The notes: generated by a model not told the origin, from the letters alone. 64,000 nucleotides of DNA from CAVXFS01 sp963761115 (GCA_963761115.1 CAVXFS010000006.1:1-64000), one strand, 5' to 3'; positions 54,093-62,889 are shown, counted from the first letter of the stretch. Made by a program: numbers and translations.

Positions 54093-54998
54093 TTAATCAT
54101 CCGCCTTGTACATCTCGTCCCGTTCCGCAAGACGCATCTCCACTGCTTCCTGTTCCATGCTCCGCATCTTCTCCCGATAATGTTCAAGTCGCCTGGTGGC
54201 GGCATCATGCTTCAGCTCGATCGAGTTTTCGCCGAACAATACCTGCTTGAGGAAGCGGAAACCGAACAGCATCAGTTGAGTGTCGTCCCCCAGTATCTCG
54301 ACCGTCTCCTCGGTGTTCAGGTCATAGAGTTCATTGAAGCCATCGCTGACCACGAAATCGCGGAAGCGATCGAGGTCATAGCAGACCATGAAGAATAATT
54401 GCAGGCTGGTTTTCGATAGCTTGCCGATGCCGGGTCCGGAGGATTTCGTCTTCAGGATCAACTGACGCCAGCCGCACGCCAGTTCGTCGTATTCCTCTAC
54501 ACCCTGTTCATGGCGATATTCGTCTATGGTCAGTTCGCGCGGCTCGTTGTGGCCCAGGCAATGCGCCTCTTTCACCAATGCATAGGAGCGGCTGTTGTCG
54601 ATGTATTCGTCCTGCCGGCGCATCGCCAGCAACGCTACCGGATAATGGCGGCAGGCGCTCGGCCGGTCTACGTATACGCTGCATCCTGCCGGCGTCATGA
54701 AGCGACAGGCCGTGCCGTTCTCCACCGAACGCAGTTTGACGCCCGCGACGCCGCCCTGATCCAGCTCGTAGGGCACGGTATATTGCTGCAGGAATTCGCC
54801 GGACGACATATCCAGGTGCTGCTTCAGGCGCAGGATGTCGTACGGCGTGAGCGATATATCTATATTGCTGCAACAGGCATTCCAGCAATTAATACCCTTG
54901 CGGCACTGGAACCTGATCTTCTTGTTCCCCTTGCTCATCTCCGGCACGACAGGACTGGTCAGGAAAGGCAGGTCTGCAAAGTGGTAGATGTCGGTCAT
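54093..54998 (-). CDS. YkgJ-family cysteine-cluster protein
   Basis: 301 residues with the zinc/iron chelating cluster of YkgJ/DUF3109 proteins: CRKGINCWNACC near 32-43, then CRFMTPAGCSVYVDRPSACR around 97-116. The remainder is helical with a charged C-terminal tail. It is the last gene on the minus strand before the aprA stop (76 bases further), so it may be part of the sat-apr transcript, suggesting a helper role in Fe-S or metal handling for the Apr enzyme; this is inference. Confidence 0.78.
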   Translation of the reverse strand: MTDIYHFADLPFLTSPVVPEMSKGNKKIRFQCRKGINCWNACCSNIDISLTPYDILRLKQHLDMSSGEFLQQYTVPYELDQGGVAGVKLRSVENGTACRFMTPAGCSVYVDRPSACRHYPVALLAMRRQDEYIDNSRSYALVKEAHCLGHNEPRELTIDEYRHEQGVEEYDELACGWRQLILKTKSSGPGIGKLSKTSLQLFFMVCYDLDRFRDFVVSDGFNELYDLNTEETVEILGDDTQLMLFGFRFLKQVLFGENSIELKHDAATRRLEHYREKMRSMEQEAVEMRLAERDEMYKADD

Positions 54999-55073
54999 TT
55001 AATCTCATGTCAATAACGTCTGGATGATGGCGGACGTATTTCCTGATCAGCAACGTCATTATCCCTTGTTTGC

Positions 55074-56963
55074 TTAGTGCCCTTCCGGGGCCGCTTTCTC
55101 TTCATCACCTACCAGATGGTAAAGCGGTGCTTTTTCCATCGTATACTCACCTGTCTTGGGATCACGACGGGAAACTGTCAGCACGTGCCAGTTTTTATCA
55201 TCAAGCTTCATTGCATCACCACGGTAGTAGTATCCCGGCCAACGTGTTTCCTTGCGGAACAGCGTATGATGGAACACACTTTCAGATGTAAGGAAACGAT
55301 GTTTCAACTCCCATGCACGTAACAACTCGTGTATATCTGAAGCGGCGACTTTTTCCAGATCCTGTCCCAGAAGGTACATTTTCTTGAGGCCGATATTCAG
55401 CAGCTTATCGTTGGTCATGTAGTTGACACCAAAGCCACCGCAATACTCATCCATCAGTTTCTGCAAACGATCCAGGCCCTGTCTCGGATTGATGAAGTTC
55501 GGATTGACCGACCCGGCAACGACTTCGTTCTTGAATACAGTGTATGTCTCTAATGGCTTGTAGATCTTGGTCTTGAGGTCTTCTATCTGCTTGTCAGAAA
55601 CACGGATGCCTTCTGCCTTGCCATCATCGATATATTTGCAGGCAGCCTTGGCAGCCAGACGACCTTCAGTGAACGATCCCGATGAGAACGCGTGTGGTGT
55701 ACCACCTACGGCATCACCCGCACCAAACAGACCTTCAACGGTGGTCATGCGGTTATAGCCCCAGTAGTACTCCGGCGGCGATACGTCTTCCGGACCCGAG
55801 CACCATGCGCCGCAACCCGTTGCGTGCGAACCCATGACGTAAGGTTCGGAAGTGGTCAGTTCAGGGTTTTCGTATTTCGGATCGACGTCCGTGGCCGCCC
55901 AAAGTACCGCCTGGCCAACGGTCATGCCGAGGAAGTTGTGCCAGCCGATCTCTTCAAGATGAGGATCCTGGAATGCTTCCATGGTGACCATGTGGATCGG
56001 ACCGCGACCGGCATTGACCTCGGAGATTATCGCGTGGTTACGCAGACAAGTCGGAATGGGCCTGTGAGTCCTGTGCGAAACCTCCGGATCCAGGTATTCC
56101 TTGCCTACCATTTCCTGAAGTGCCGGGAACCACTTGGACTCGTACTCTTCACCGTAGGCATTCTGGGTATAGGTCTTGAGATGCAGGAAGTAGGCGCCGA
56201 CAGGACCGTAACCATCCTTGAATCGAGCCAGTACGATACGGTTTTCCATCTGTGTCATCTTCGCGCCTGCTTCGATCATCAGGCCATACGCAGATCCCGA
56301 TGACCATGGCGCGTACCAGACACGCCCCGCACCTTCACCCACCGAACGTGGCTTGAAGATGTTGGAAGCGCCACCGGCACCACAGATAACGGTCTTGGAC
56401 TTGAATACGTGGTAGTTACCCGTGCGTACATTGAAGCCTACAGCACCCGCGACGCGATTCTCCCTGGAATCATCCATCAGCAGATGGGTCAGGCAGACAC
56501 GGTTGAATACCTTGTCTGCCGATTTCTTTGCCGCTTCCGCGACGATAGGCTTGTAAGATTCACCATGGATCATGATCTGCCAACGCCCCTCACGCAAGAA
56601 TGAACCCTTCTTCTCGTTGCGCATGATGGGAAGACCCCACTCTTCAAAGTTATGCACAGTCGAGTCAACGTGACGGGCCATATCAAAAGCGAGGTCTTCG
56701 CGCACCATACCCATCAGGTCGATACGTGCATAGCGAACGTGGTCCTCTGGATTGTTCTCGCCAAATCGTGTACCCATGTAGCAGTTGATCGCATACAGGC
56801 CCTGGGCTACCGCACCAGAACGCATGATGTTTGCTTTTTCTGCAATAACGATCTTTTTGTTCTGGCCCCAATATCTTGCTTCAAATGCAGCACCGGTGCC
56901 ACCGAGGCCCGCACCGGCAACCAGGATGTCGATATCGTCTTCAATTATCGTCGAGTAGGCCAT
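55074..56963 (-). CDS. aprA: Adenylylsulfate reductase alpha subunit
   Basis: 629-residue flavoprotein that interconverts sulfite and APS. FAD-binding motif AGAGLGGTGAAFEARYW (residues 16-32), AICMR-type substrate pocket regions such as CGAGGASNIF, and later the VGGTPHAFSSGSFTEGRLAA block. In a sulfur oxidiser it runs from sulfite to APS. It overlaps aprB by one base, in the order aprM-aprB-aprA. The length is right for the family. Confidence 0.96.
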   Translation of the reverse strand: MAYSTIIEDDIDILVAGAGLGGTGAAFEARYWGQNKKIVIAEKANIMRSGAVAQGLYAINCYMGTRFGENNPEDHVRYARIDLMGMVREDLAFDMARHVDSTVHNFEEWGLPIMRNEKKGSFLREGRWQIMIHGESYKPIVAEAAKKSADKVFNRVCLTHLLMDDSRENRVAGAVGFNVRTGNYHVFKSKTVICGAGGASNIFKPRSVGEGAGRVWYAPWSSGSAYGLMIEAGAKMTQMENRIVLARFKDGYGPVGAYFLHLKTYTQNAYGEEYESKWFPALQEMVGKEYLDPEVSHRTHRPIPTCLRNHAIISEVNAGRGPIHMVTMEAFQDPHLEEIGWHNFLGMTVGQAVLWAATDVDPKYENPELTTSEPYVMGSHATGCGAWCSGPEDVSPPEYYWGYNRMTTVEGLFGAGDAVGGTPHAFSSGSFTEGRLAAKAACKYIDDGKAEGIRVSDKQIEDLKTKIYKPLETYTVFKNEVVAGSVNPNFINPRQGLDRLQKLMDEYCGGFGVNYMTNDKLLNIGLKKMYLLGQDLEKVAASDIHELLRAWELKHRFLTSESVFHHTLFRKETRWPGYYYRGDAMKLDDKNWHVLTVSRRDPKTGEYTMEKAPLYHLVGDEEKAAPEGH

Positions 56964-57445
56964 TAGTATTGCACCCCTTCCTTGATTTCCAGGCCATTGG
57001 ATTTCAGTGTGTGTAATCCACCTTCATCCATGCGGATGTATTTAGGCTCGTTGAACAGCAGTTCACTGTCACGCATTTCCTTGCTTGGAGCAGGCACGTC
57101 TGCGAGTTTGGGTGTCGCCGAGCCCCAGGGCTTGGTTGTGATAGGCGCCAGCAGTTCCATGTCTTTCTTGCCGTTGCGGAACTTGATGCGCCACGCGATC
57201 GTGCCTTTGTCTTCATCTCGGATCACCCGGACACTGTGTCCAAGCGGTGCAAAGTCGGCATAACCGCGTACATCGATCGCCTGGTGCGGGCAGGCCTTTA
57301 CACAGGAGTAACACTCCCAGCACATATTGGGTTCGATGTTGTAGGCACGTCGAAGGGTCTTGTCGATGTGCATGATGTCGGACGGGCAGATGTCAACGCA
57401 TTCCCCACAACCATCACAACGCGTCATATATACAAAGGTTGGCAT
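56963..57445 (-). CDS. aprB: Adenylylsulfate reductase beta subunit
   Basis: 160-residue ferredoxin-like subunit. Two [4Fe-4S] clusters are coordinated by C10, C13, C16 and C20 (CDGCGECVDIC) and C42, C45, C48 and C52 (CWECYSCVKAC). It passes electrons between AprA and the membrane. The C-terminal stretch (about 60-160) wraps AprA. Directly upstream of aprA. Confidence 0.96.
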   Translation of the reverse strand: MPTFVYMTRCDGCGECVDICPSDIMHIDKTLRRAYNIEPNMCWECYSCVKACPHQAIDVRGYADFAPLGHSVRVIRDEDKGTIAWRIKFRNGKKDMELLAPITTKPWGSATPKLADVPAPSKEMRDSELLFNEPKYIRMDEGGLHTLKSNGLEIKEGVQY

Positions 57446-57488
57446 AATATATTCCTCTATTTCTTATCGATGATCAGTCAAGTCGGTG

Positions 57489-58325
57489 TCAGTAGTGGTT
57501 TGCTCTTTCAGCCTTGATACAAAGCCCCATTTTTGGCGGGTTCTTGCCCATATACATAGGGATATCCGGAAACTTTTGCTGTACTTCAGGATCCGTCAAA
57601 TCATAGTCAGGAGGCAGATTCTCCCGGGAACCATCGGCCCTGGTGATTTTTTTCTGGTGGGCCGCAGCAGGCTTGAAGAACATATGGGCGAACTTGGAAA
57701 AATATACGCCGCCAAACAGGACGGTGCTGGACAGGATGAACAAGGCAAAGAATATGCCCACACCCCCGCCAGTAAATGACCAGATCAATGCGAAAGTCGA
57801 GGTGGCAAGAAGCGAGAGAATAAACAGATCCGCACGCTCGAACCGAAACCATGGAAGGCCTTCCGCAGCCACATCAACGCGGATGGCAAACCAGAACCAG
57901 TATCCACCCACCGCCAGCATCAGCGCACCGATATGCCAAAGTGCTGGCAGGATAGTAGGTGTGGCTGACCCAGGAGATGTATAACCAAAAATCATGATCG
58001 CGGTAGTCACGGCGAAAATAATGAATCCGTACATGGTCAACAGATGGGAAAGCCTGCGTCTTGGATTACTGAATTCGCCGGAGGTCAATACTTCATTCAT
58101 CAGCACTGAAGCGGCAATCGCTGCTTTTTCTCCGCCACTCACTGACCGTTTTGCGCTCTTCTGCGCTTTTTTCGCATTCTCGAAAAAGTACTGCGCGCTT
58201 TTCTTGTGCATCATGTCAAGTATCGTCCCGACCATGACCAGCAGAACCATCAAGACGATATACCCCTGCATGATTGCGGGGGATATAGATGCCGAAAGTT
58301 CGGCAAAGGGGTTGCTTGTGAACAT
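57489..58325 (-). CDS. aprM: AprM, membrane anchor/electron transfer protein of APS reductase
   Basis: 278 residues with around five or six membrane spans, including MQGYIVLMVLLVMVGTILDM, MYGFIIFAVTTAIMIFGYT and FIL...FALIWSF. The last 50 residues are a cytoplasmic tail. AprM is the typical membrane partner in sulfur oxidisers that lack QmoABC and is thought to route electrons from AprAB to the quinone pool. It is 43 bases upstream of aprB. Confidence 0.9.
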   Translation of the reverse strand: MFTSNPFAELSASISPAIMQGYIVLMVLLVMVGTILDMMHKKSAQYFFENAKKAQKSAKRSVSGGEKAAIAASVLMNEVLTSGEFSNPRRRLSHLLTMYGFIIFAVTTAIMIFGYTSPGSATPTILPALWHIGALMLAVGGYWFWFAIRVDVAAEGLPWFRFERADLFILSLLATSTFALIWSFTGGGVGIFFALFILSSTVLFGGVYFSKFAHMFFKPAAAHQKKITRADGSRENLPPDYDLTDPEVQQKFPDIPMYMGKNPPKMGLCIKAERANHY

Positions 58326-58366
58326 CAGGTTCTCCTCAAAAATGTTAGACGAAAAATTATCATCTG

Positions 58367-58488
58367 TCCCCTCCCCCTTGCAGGGGGAGGGTTAGGGTGG
58401 GGGTAGAACGGTGGGATCATCAAACTCCCAACCCCCATCCCGGTTGCCCCCTCGCTTCGCTCTCCCCCTCTACCAGGGGGAAGGAGCA
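58367..58488. repeat. GC-rich hairpin repeat, copy 3 (inside the sat-apr operon)
   Basis: Carries CCCCTCCCCCTTGCAGGGGG, GGGTGGGGGTAGAACGG and CCCCCATCCCGGTTGCCCCC, plus TCGCTTCGCTCTCCCCC. It fills the gap between the sat stop (58494) and the aprM start (58325). Confidence 0.8.
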
Positions 58489-58493
58489 ATACG

Positions 58494-59708
58494 TCACCTC
58501 CCCGAGTGCCCGGTCAATTTCACTTCGACCTTGTCGCCCTCGGCAATGCTTCCATAATAAGCACGCAAAATCTCCAGCACTTCCGGCCGGCTGAATTCCG
58601 CCGGCACTTCGCTGTTTTCCGACAGCATCTTGCGCAACTTGGTACCCGACAACAGCAATCGATGCTGCTCGTCATGCGGACAAGTCCTGGCCGATGCCAT
58701 GCCGCCGCACTTGTAGCACCAGAATGTCCAGTCGATCTTCAGCGCCTGCGTCTCCAGCGCGTTCTTCGGTATCTTGTCGAATATGTGGTGTGCATCGAAC
58801 GGCCCGTAGTAATTCCCCACGCCCGCATGGTCGCGCCCGACGATCAAATGCGAACAACCGTAGTTCTGCCTGAACAGCGCATGCAGCAACGCCTCGCGCG
58901 GCCCCGCATAGCGCATGTCCAGCGGGTAGCCGGCCTGGACGATGGTCTTCTTCACGAAATAGTTATCTGTCAGCGCGCCGATCGCCGCAGTGCGCACGTC
59001 GGCAGGGATATCGCCGGGCTTCAGGTTGCCCAGCAGGGAATGGATCAGTACGCCATCGCAAACTTCGATCGCCACCTTGGCCAGGTATTCATGCGAGCGA
59101 TGCATCGGATTGCGCGTCTGGAATGCGGCGACCTTGCTCCATCCCATCGCCTCGAAGAACTCGCGCGTCTCGCGCGGCGACATGAACAGCGAACCGTATT
59201 TTTGTGGAAAGCCACCTTGCGATAAAACCTTGACCGGTCCGGCCAGGTTCATATCGCCCTGCTCCATCACCATCTTGACGCCGGGATGCTCGATGTCGGT
59301 GGTGCCGAACACCGTCGCGCATTCGTGCGCCTTGTCGATCGCATATTTCTCGGTGACCTTCATGGTCGCCAGCACGCTATCGTCATCCGGGTCGACCAGC
59401 GCGATGCTGCTGCCGGTCTTGATCGATGCTGCAGTGGTGCGGTCTGTGGAAAGCGTGATCGGGATCGGCCAGAACAGCCCATTGACCATGGTCATGCCGG
59501 CGCAAACGCTCTTCCAGTCGGCCTGGCTCATGAAACCGTTCAGCGGCGTAAAGCCGCCGATGCCGAGCATGATCAAGTCGCCCTTCTCGCGCGAACTCAC
59601 CTTGACGCGCGGCAACCCAAGCGCCAATTCCCGCTCTGCAGCAAGCGCCTCGCCTTCCAGTAACAAAGGATTGAGTTCACCTCCACCATGCGGCCTGACC
59701 AAAGCCAT
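58494..59708 (-). CDS. sat: Sulfate adenylyltransferase (dissimilatory ATP sulfurylase)
   Basis: 404 residues. In the oxidative direction it makes ATP and sulfate from APS and pyrophosphate. Motifs: QTRNPMHRSHEYL (residues 197-209), GRDHAGVG (291-298), and a zinc-type cysteine group (C331, C334, C343 in CYKCGG...CPHDEQH). The N-terminus MALVRPHGGGELNPLL is typical of sulfur bacteria Sat. Tandem palindromes lie upstream. First gene of the apr operon. Confidence 0.96.
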   Translation of the reverse strand: MALVRPHGGGELNPLLLEGEALAAERELALGLPRVKVSSREKGDLIMLGIGGFTPLNGFMSQADWKSVCAGMTMVNGLFWPIPITLSTDRTTAASIKTGSSIALVDPDDDSVLATMKVTEKYAIDKAHECATVFGTTDIEHPGVKMVMEQGDMNLAGPVKVLSQGGFPQKYGSLFMSPRETREFFEAMGWSKVAAFQTRNPMHRSHEYLAKVAIEVCDGVLIHSLLGNLKPGDIPADVRTAAIGALTDNYFVKKTIVQAGYPLDMRYAGPREALLHALFRQNYGCSHLIVGRDHAGVGNYYGPFDAHHIFDKIPKNALETQALKIDWTFWCYKCGGMASARTCPHDEQHRLLLSGTKLRKMLSENSEVPAEFSRPEVLEILRAYYGSIAEGDKVEVKLTGHSGR

Positions 59709-59780
59709 TCTGAGATTTCCTTATAGAAATGGTTGTACTGACTGTGGGACGAATGCTATTCCATCAGACACTTGGGAGCG

Positions 59781-59827
59781 ATACCCCTTAAGGGGTGATA
59801 ACCATACCCCTTAAGGGTTATATAACC
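59781..59827. promoter_or_regulatory. Tandem palindromic operator candidate upstream of sat
   Basis: Two near-identical 23-24 base units each contain a palindrome: ACCCCTTAAGGGGT at 59783-59796 and ACCCCTTAAGGGTT at 59806-59819, centre to centre 23 bases (about two helical turns), followed by a partial third motif AACCCTT (59824-59830). They lie 75-120 bases upstream of the sat start, the right place for a regulator of the sat-apr operon. Confidence 0.6.
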
Positions 59828-59898
59828 CTTGCGCAAAACGGGTACTTGAACTGCCTGACTCAAAATCAATTGGATTCACAACCCAAGCGGCTGGTGTT

Positions 59899-59941
59899 AG
59901 CCCCTTCCCCCTTGCAGGGGGAAGGCCGGGATGGGGGTAGA
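59899..59941. repeat. GC-rich hairpin repeat, copy 4 (short)
   Basis: Half-length copy with AGCCCCTTCCCCCTTGCAGG, GGGGAAGG and GGGATGGGGGTAG. It lies in the gap between sat and the broken nnrS gene; the tandem palindromes at 59781 are just left of it. Confidence 0.75.
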
Positions 59942-60015
59942 ATCTCAACCACCCACCAACGCCCCAATCAGCACAACTAAACCTACCCCCATCGCTCGCA
60001 CACAGAAAGCCAACT

Positions 60016-61213
60016 TTGCAAATCCAAGACCCAACCCACCCCGTCCCCGCCTTCGCCCTGTTCAATCTCGGCTTTCGCCCGTTCTTCCTGCTGGCAGGCG
60101 TGTACTCGCTGGTCTCGATATTCATCTGGGGTAGCGTTGCAGTGTATGGCTGGCCGATGCCGCGCCTGCCGTTCTCGCCGATGCAATGGCACGCGCATGA
60201 AATGATCTTCGGTTACGGCATGGCCGTTGCCGCCGGGTTCCTGTTGACCGCGGTGCGCAACTGGACCCATCTCGATACGCTGCGTGGTTACCCGCTGGCA
60301 GGCCTGGCAACGCTGTGGCTGGCGGCGCGGGTGGCCGGATGGATCAGTCCCGGGCAGGTACTGCCGATGATGATGCTTGATCTGCTGTTCGATACCTGGC
60401 TTGTCGTTGCGGTCTTTCGCCCGATCCTGCGTGCAAAGCAGCATGACCAGATCGGCATCGCCTCCAAGATCATCCTGCTCACGCTCGCCAACCTGTGCTT
60501 CTATCTCGGCGTGACCGGCGTGCTTGAGCAAGGCATCGTGTGGGGCCTGTATGCCGGATTTTATTTCCTGCTTGCGCTGGTCTATCAGCATGGCGCGGCG
60601 CGTGTTGCCGTTCTTCATCGAACGCGGTGTCGGCTATCCCGTGCAATTAAAGAATCGGGCATGGATAGACCACTCCGTCATCTATGTGTTTGTGCTGTTC
60701 TGGTCGCCGATGTGTTCTGGAAGAATGTATCCGCAACCGCCGTACTCGCCGCGATTGCTGTTCGCGTCTACACATGATTCGACTGGTGGAGTGGTACACC
60801 CGTGGCATCTGGAAAAAACCGTTGCTGTGGGTGTTATACCTCGGCTATGGCGGCGCCACATTCGGATTCCTGCTCAAGGCGCTGGAACCGTTCTCAACAT
60901 TATCGCCTTCGCTGGCGTTGCATGCATTCGCACTGGGCGGCATCGGCATGATCACCGCAGGCATGATGTCGCGCATCGCGCTCGGACACACCGGCCGCGA
61001 CATCCAGCAACACTCGCCGCTTGCTCGCGCCGATATTCATCCTGTTGATCGCGGCCTACGTTGCCCGGGTACTGTTGCCGATGATCGCTCCGAGCAAATT
61101 ACCCGTGGTGGCTGGGCATGGCACAGGCGGCATGGGTGATCGCCTTTGCATTGTTCGTCTGGGTATACGCGACTATCCTGGTCAAGCCACGCGCTGACGG
61201 GATGCCGGGATAG
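60016..61213 (+). pseudogene. NnrS family heme-copper membrane protein, multiply frameshifted
   Basis: Together the frames spell an NnrS protein (nitric-oxide and nitrosative-stress-linked multi-spanning protein): a TTG start with PAFALFNLGFRPFFLLAG, QWHAHEMIFGYG, then FFIERGVGYPVQLKNRAWID in a second frame, MIRLVEWYTRGIWKKPLLWV and ALHAFALGGIGMITAGMMSR in a third, and LLAPIFILLIAAYVARVLLP and LGMAQAAWVIAFALFVWVYA in others, to a TAG at 61211-61213. About five one-base shifts are needed. The amount of damage is more than in era or lepA, so real decay is possible here. Confidence 0.8.
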
Positions 61214-61253
61214 GTTCGAATTAATCAGGGGAGTAGTCCGATAACCCGGTTTT

Positions 61254-61314
61254 AGCCCCTTCCCCCTTGCAGTGGGGGAGAGCGAAGCGAGGGGGCAACT
61301 GGGATGGGGGTAGA
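61254..61314. repeat. GC-rich hairpin repeat, copy 5
   Basis: AGCCCCTTCCCCCTTGCAGT followed by GGGGGAGAGCGAAGCGAGGG, CAACTGGGATGGGGGTAGAG. A second copy (61353) follows 40 bases later. Confidence 0.78.
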
Positions 61315-61352
61315 GACTTTGCACACCAATATTCTTCCACCATGCAGTGGTT

Positions 61353-61496
61353 TTAGCTCCCTCCCCCTTTAAGAGGGGGAGAGCGGAGCGAGGGGGCCCT
61401 GGGATGGGGGTAGGACCTTGAATATATCAGACCGCTTATGGGCATGCCGACTCTCTACCCCCTCCCCAACCCTCCCCCTGCAAGGGGGAGGGAGCC
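61353..61496. repeat. GC-rich hairpin repeat, copy 6
   Basis: TAGCTCCCTCCCCCTTTAAG, AGAGCGGAGCGAGGGGGCCC, GGGATGGGGGTAGG and a reverse arm CTCTACCCCCTCCCCAACCC with CTGCAAGGGGGAGGGAGCC. Full-length two-armed copy. The rest of 61214-61574 holds no gene. Confidence 0.8.
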
Positions 61497-61574
61497 AGGT
61501 GGTTTGACAGGCATGGAGTCAGATTACACATAACTTTGCAAGGCAATGACGACCGGAAAATCCAGAAGGATTTT

Positions 61575-62138
61575 CTACTTATCCTCTCCGCTTATAAATC
61601 CGATACGCCGTTTCTTCTGCGGCTCAGGCGGGGTCATCAATTCCCTTATGGCATCGAACACTTGCTTGAGTTGGGCGCGCGTGTTTCGAGCAAAGGCATC
61701 ATGCTGCAAGGAAAGGGCTTCCGTTTCCTGCTCCAGATCATCCAGACGTTTCGCCAGTTCCTTGCTGGAGGCCAATACCTCACGCAGGCGCACAAAGGCG
61801 CGCACCACATAGACGGACATTTCCACCGCGCGCGGCGATTTGAGTATGGTCGCTGCCATAATGGCGCCATGCTCAGTGAATGCCATTGGCCGTTTACGCC
61901 GACCGCCCCAACTTGATGTCGCAAAATGCGACTTCAAGTCAACAAACTCTTCGTCAGTCACTTCAAAAATGAAATCTTCAGGAAATCGTTCGAGATTGCG
62001 CCGCACTTGCTCGTTAAGGCGTCGCGTTTCTACCCCATAAAGCGCAGCCAGATCGGCATCCAGCAATATTTTTTGCCCGCGCAACAACAGGATGCGGCTC
62101 GTAATTGTTTCCAGTGGTAGAAGAGAAGGTGTGGTCAT
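61575..62138 (-). CDS. ORF6N-domain DNA-binding regulator
   Basis: 187 residues from MTTPSLLPLETITSRILLLR. The N-terminal ORF6N/KilA-N-like domain shows LLDADLAALYGVETRRLNEQVRRN and FPEDFIFEVTDEEF, then RPMAFTEHGAIMAATILKS, typical of phage- and plasmid-type regulators. A helical coiled-coil-like tail (about 120-170) follows with KELAKRLDDLEQETEALS. Possible cargo of a mobile element. A matching palindrome lies 41 bases upstream of the start and another inside the gene. Confidence 0.83.
   Translation of the reverse strand: MTTPSLLPLETITSRILLLRGQKILLDADLAALYGVETRRLNEQVRRNLERFPEDFIFEVTDEEFVDLKSHFATSSWGGRRKRPMAFTEHGAIMAATILKSPRAVEMSVYVVRAFVRLREVLASSKELAKRLDDLEQETEALSLQHDAFARNTRAQLKQVFDAIRELMTPPEPQKKRRIGFISGEDK
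61912..61938. promoter_or_regulatory. Palindrome inside the ORF6N gene matching its upstream site
   Basis: Arms CTTGATGTCGCA (61912-61923, with a spacer of AAA) and TGCGACTTCAAG (61927-61938) match except at one position. The core GTCGCA-N3-TGCGAC is shared with the site at 62179. It falls within the codons for the DLKSHFATS part of the protein. Confidence 0.45.
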
Positions 62139-62178
62139 TGTGCCGGCATCTCTAAATATTTTTACATTGCCCAGCCAT

Positions 62179-62203
62179 TTAAGGTCGCAAATTGCGACCT
62201 TAA
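62179..62203. promoter_or_regulatory. Perfect palindrome upstream of the ORF6N gene
   Basis: Arms TTAAGGTCGCAA (62179-62190) and TTGCGACCTTAA (62192-62203) around a single A; contains GTCGCA-AAT-TGCGAC. It lies 41 bases before the start codon at 62138, a likely operator for autoregulation. Confidence 0.6.
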
Positions 62204-62340
62204 AGTATTTCCAATCAGCAATGTCTCTCGGCATATTTCAACAAAAATCAGGGTGCCCTGTAATTAGCCAGGCTGATAGTGTCATCCGGGTTATGAATAG
62301 GGTGAAATAAACAAGCCCGGCTCGATTTACCCAACGGGTT

Positions 62341-62518
62341 TAGCCCCTTCCCCCTTGCAGTGGGGGAGAGCGAAGCGAGGGGGCAACTGGGATGGGGGTA
62401 GGACAGTTGCTATGCCAAATCTCTACCCCCTCCCCGACCCTCCCCATGGAGCGTGGTTGTTGCCGCTTTAGCGGCTTTACAACCACGGCCTACTCCTCGG
62501 GTGCAAGGGGGAGGGAGT
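62341..62518. repeat. GC-rich hairpin repeat, copy 7, with a nested stem-loop
   Basis: TAGCCCCTTCCCCCTTGCAG, AGCGAAGCGAGGGGGCAACT, GGGATGGGGGTAG and the reverse arm CTCTACCCCCTCCCCGACCC. Within the reverse arm a 36-base stem-loop is inserted (CGTGGTTGT 62452-62460, ACAACCACG 62479-62487, inner GCCGC/GCGGC). Confidence 0.75.
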
Positions 62519-62582
62519 AAAAAATGAAGCGAGGAGCAACTGGAATGGGCGTAGAACCTCCCCCGTCCCACCACCGCCAAAA

Positions 62583-62606
62583 TGTGCAACTAAAAATAGT
62601 TGCACA
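62583..62606. promoter_or_regulatory. Palindrome upstream of hicA
   Basis: Arms TGTGCAACTA (62583-62592) and TAGTTGCACA (62597-62606) with an AAAA spacer, perfect over 10 bases, 29 bases before the hicA ATG at 62635. HicB-type antitoxins autoregulate, so this is a good operator candidate. Confidence 0.6.
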
Positions 62607-62634
62607 AGGTTTTTTACCATGAGAAAATCATCGT

Positions 62635-62889
62635 ATGTCCAAACACCAGAAGCTCATTGAGCGTCTGAAATCCCGGCCAAAGGATTTTACGTTCCAGGAA
62701 CTGGAGGCCTTGCTCAAGGGATTTGGATACCGCGTCAGCAATTCCGGCAAAACCAGCGGATCGGCTGTGCGTTTCGTGCATCCAGACCATCATGTGATCC
62801 GGTTGCACAAGCCCCACCCTTCTCCCATCCTGAAGGGATACGCGGTGGATGCGGTACTGGAAGTTCTGCATAACGAGGGATTGATATGA
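62635..62889 (+). CDS. hicA: HicA-type toxin (mRNA interferase)
   Basis: 84 residues with the HicA/YcfA fold: KDFTFQELEALLKGFGYRVSN, SAVRFVHPDHHVIRLHKPH (catalytic His in the RLHKPH motif), and ILKGYAVDAVLEVLHNEG. It would cleave mRNA in the absence of the antitoxin. It overlaps hicB by four bases (ATGA). Confidence 0.9.
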   Translation: MSKHQKLIERLKSRPKDFTFQELEALLKGFGYRVSNSGKTSGSAVRFVHPDHHVIRLHKPHPSPILKGYAVDAVLEVLHNEGLI

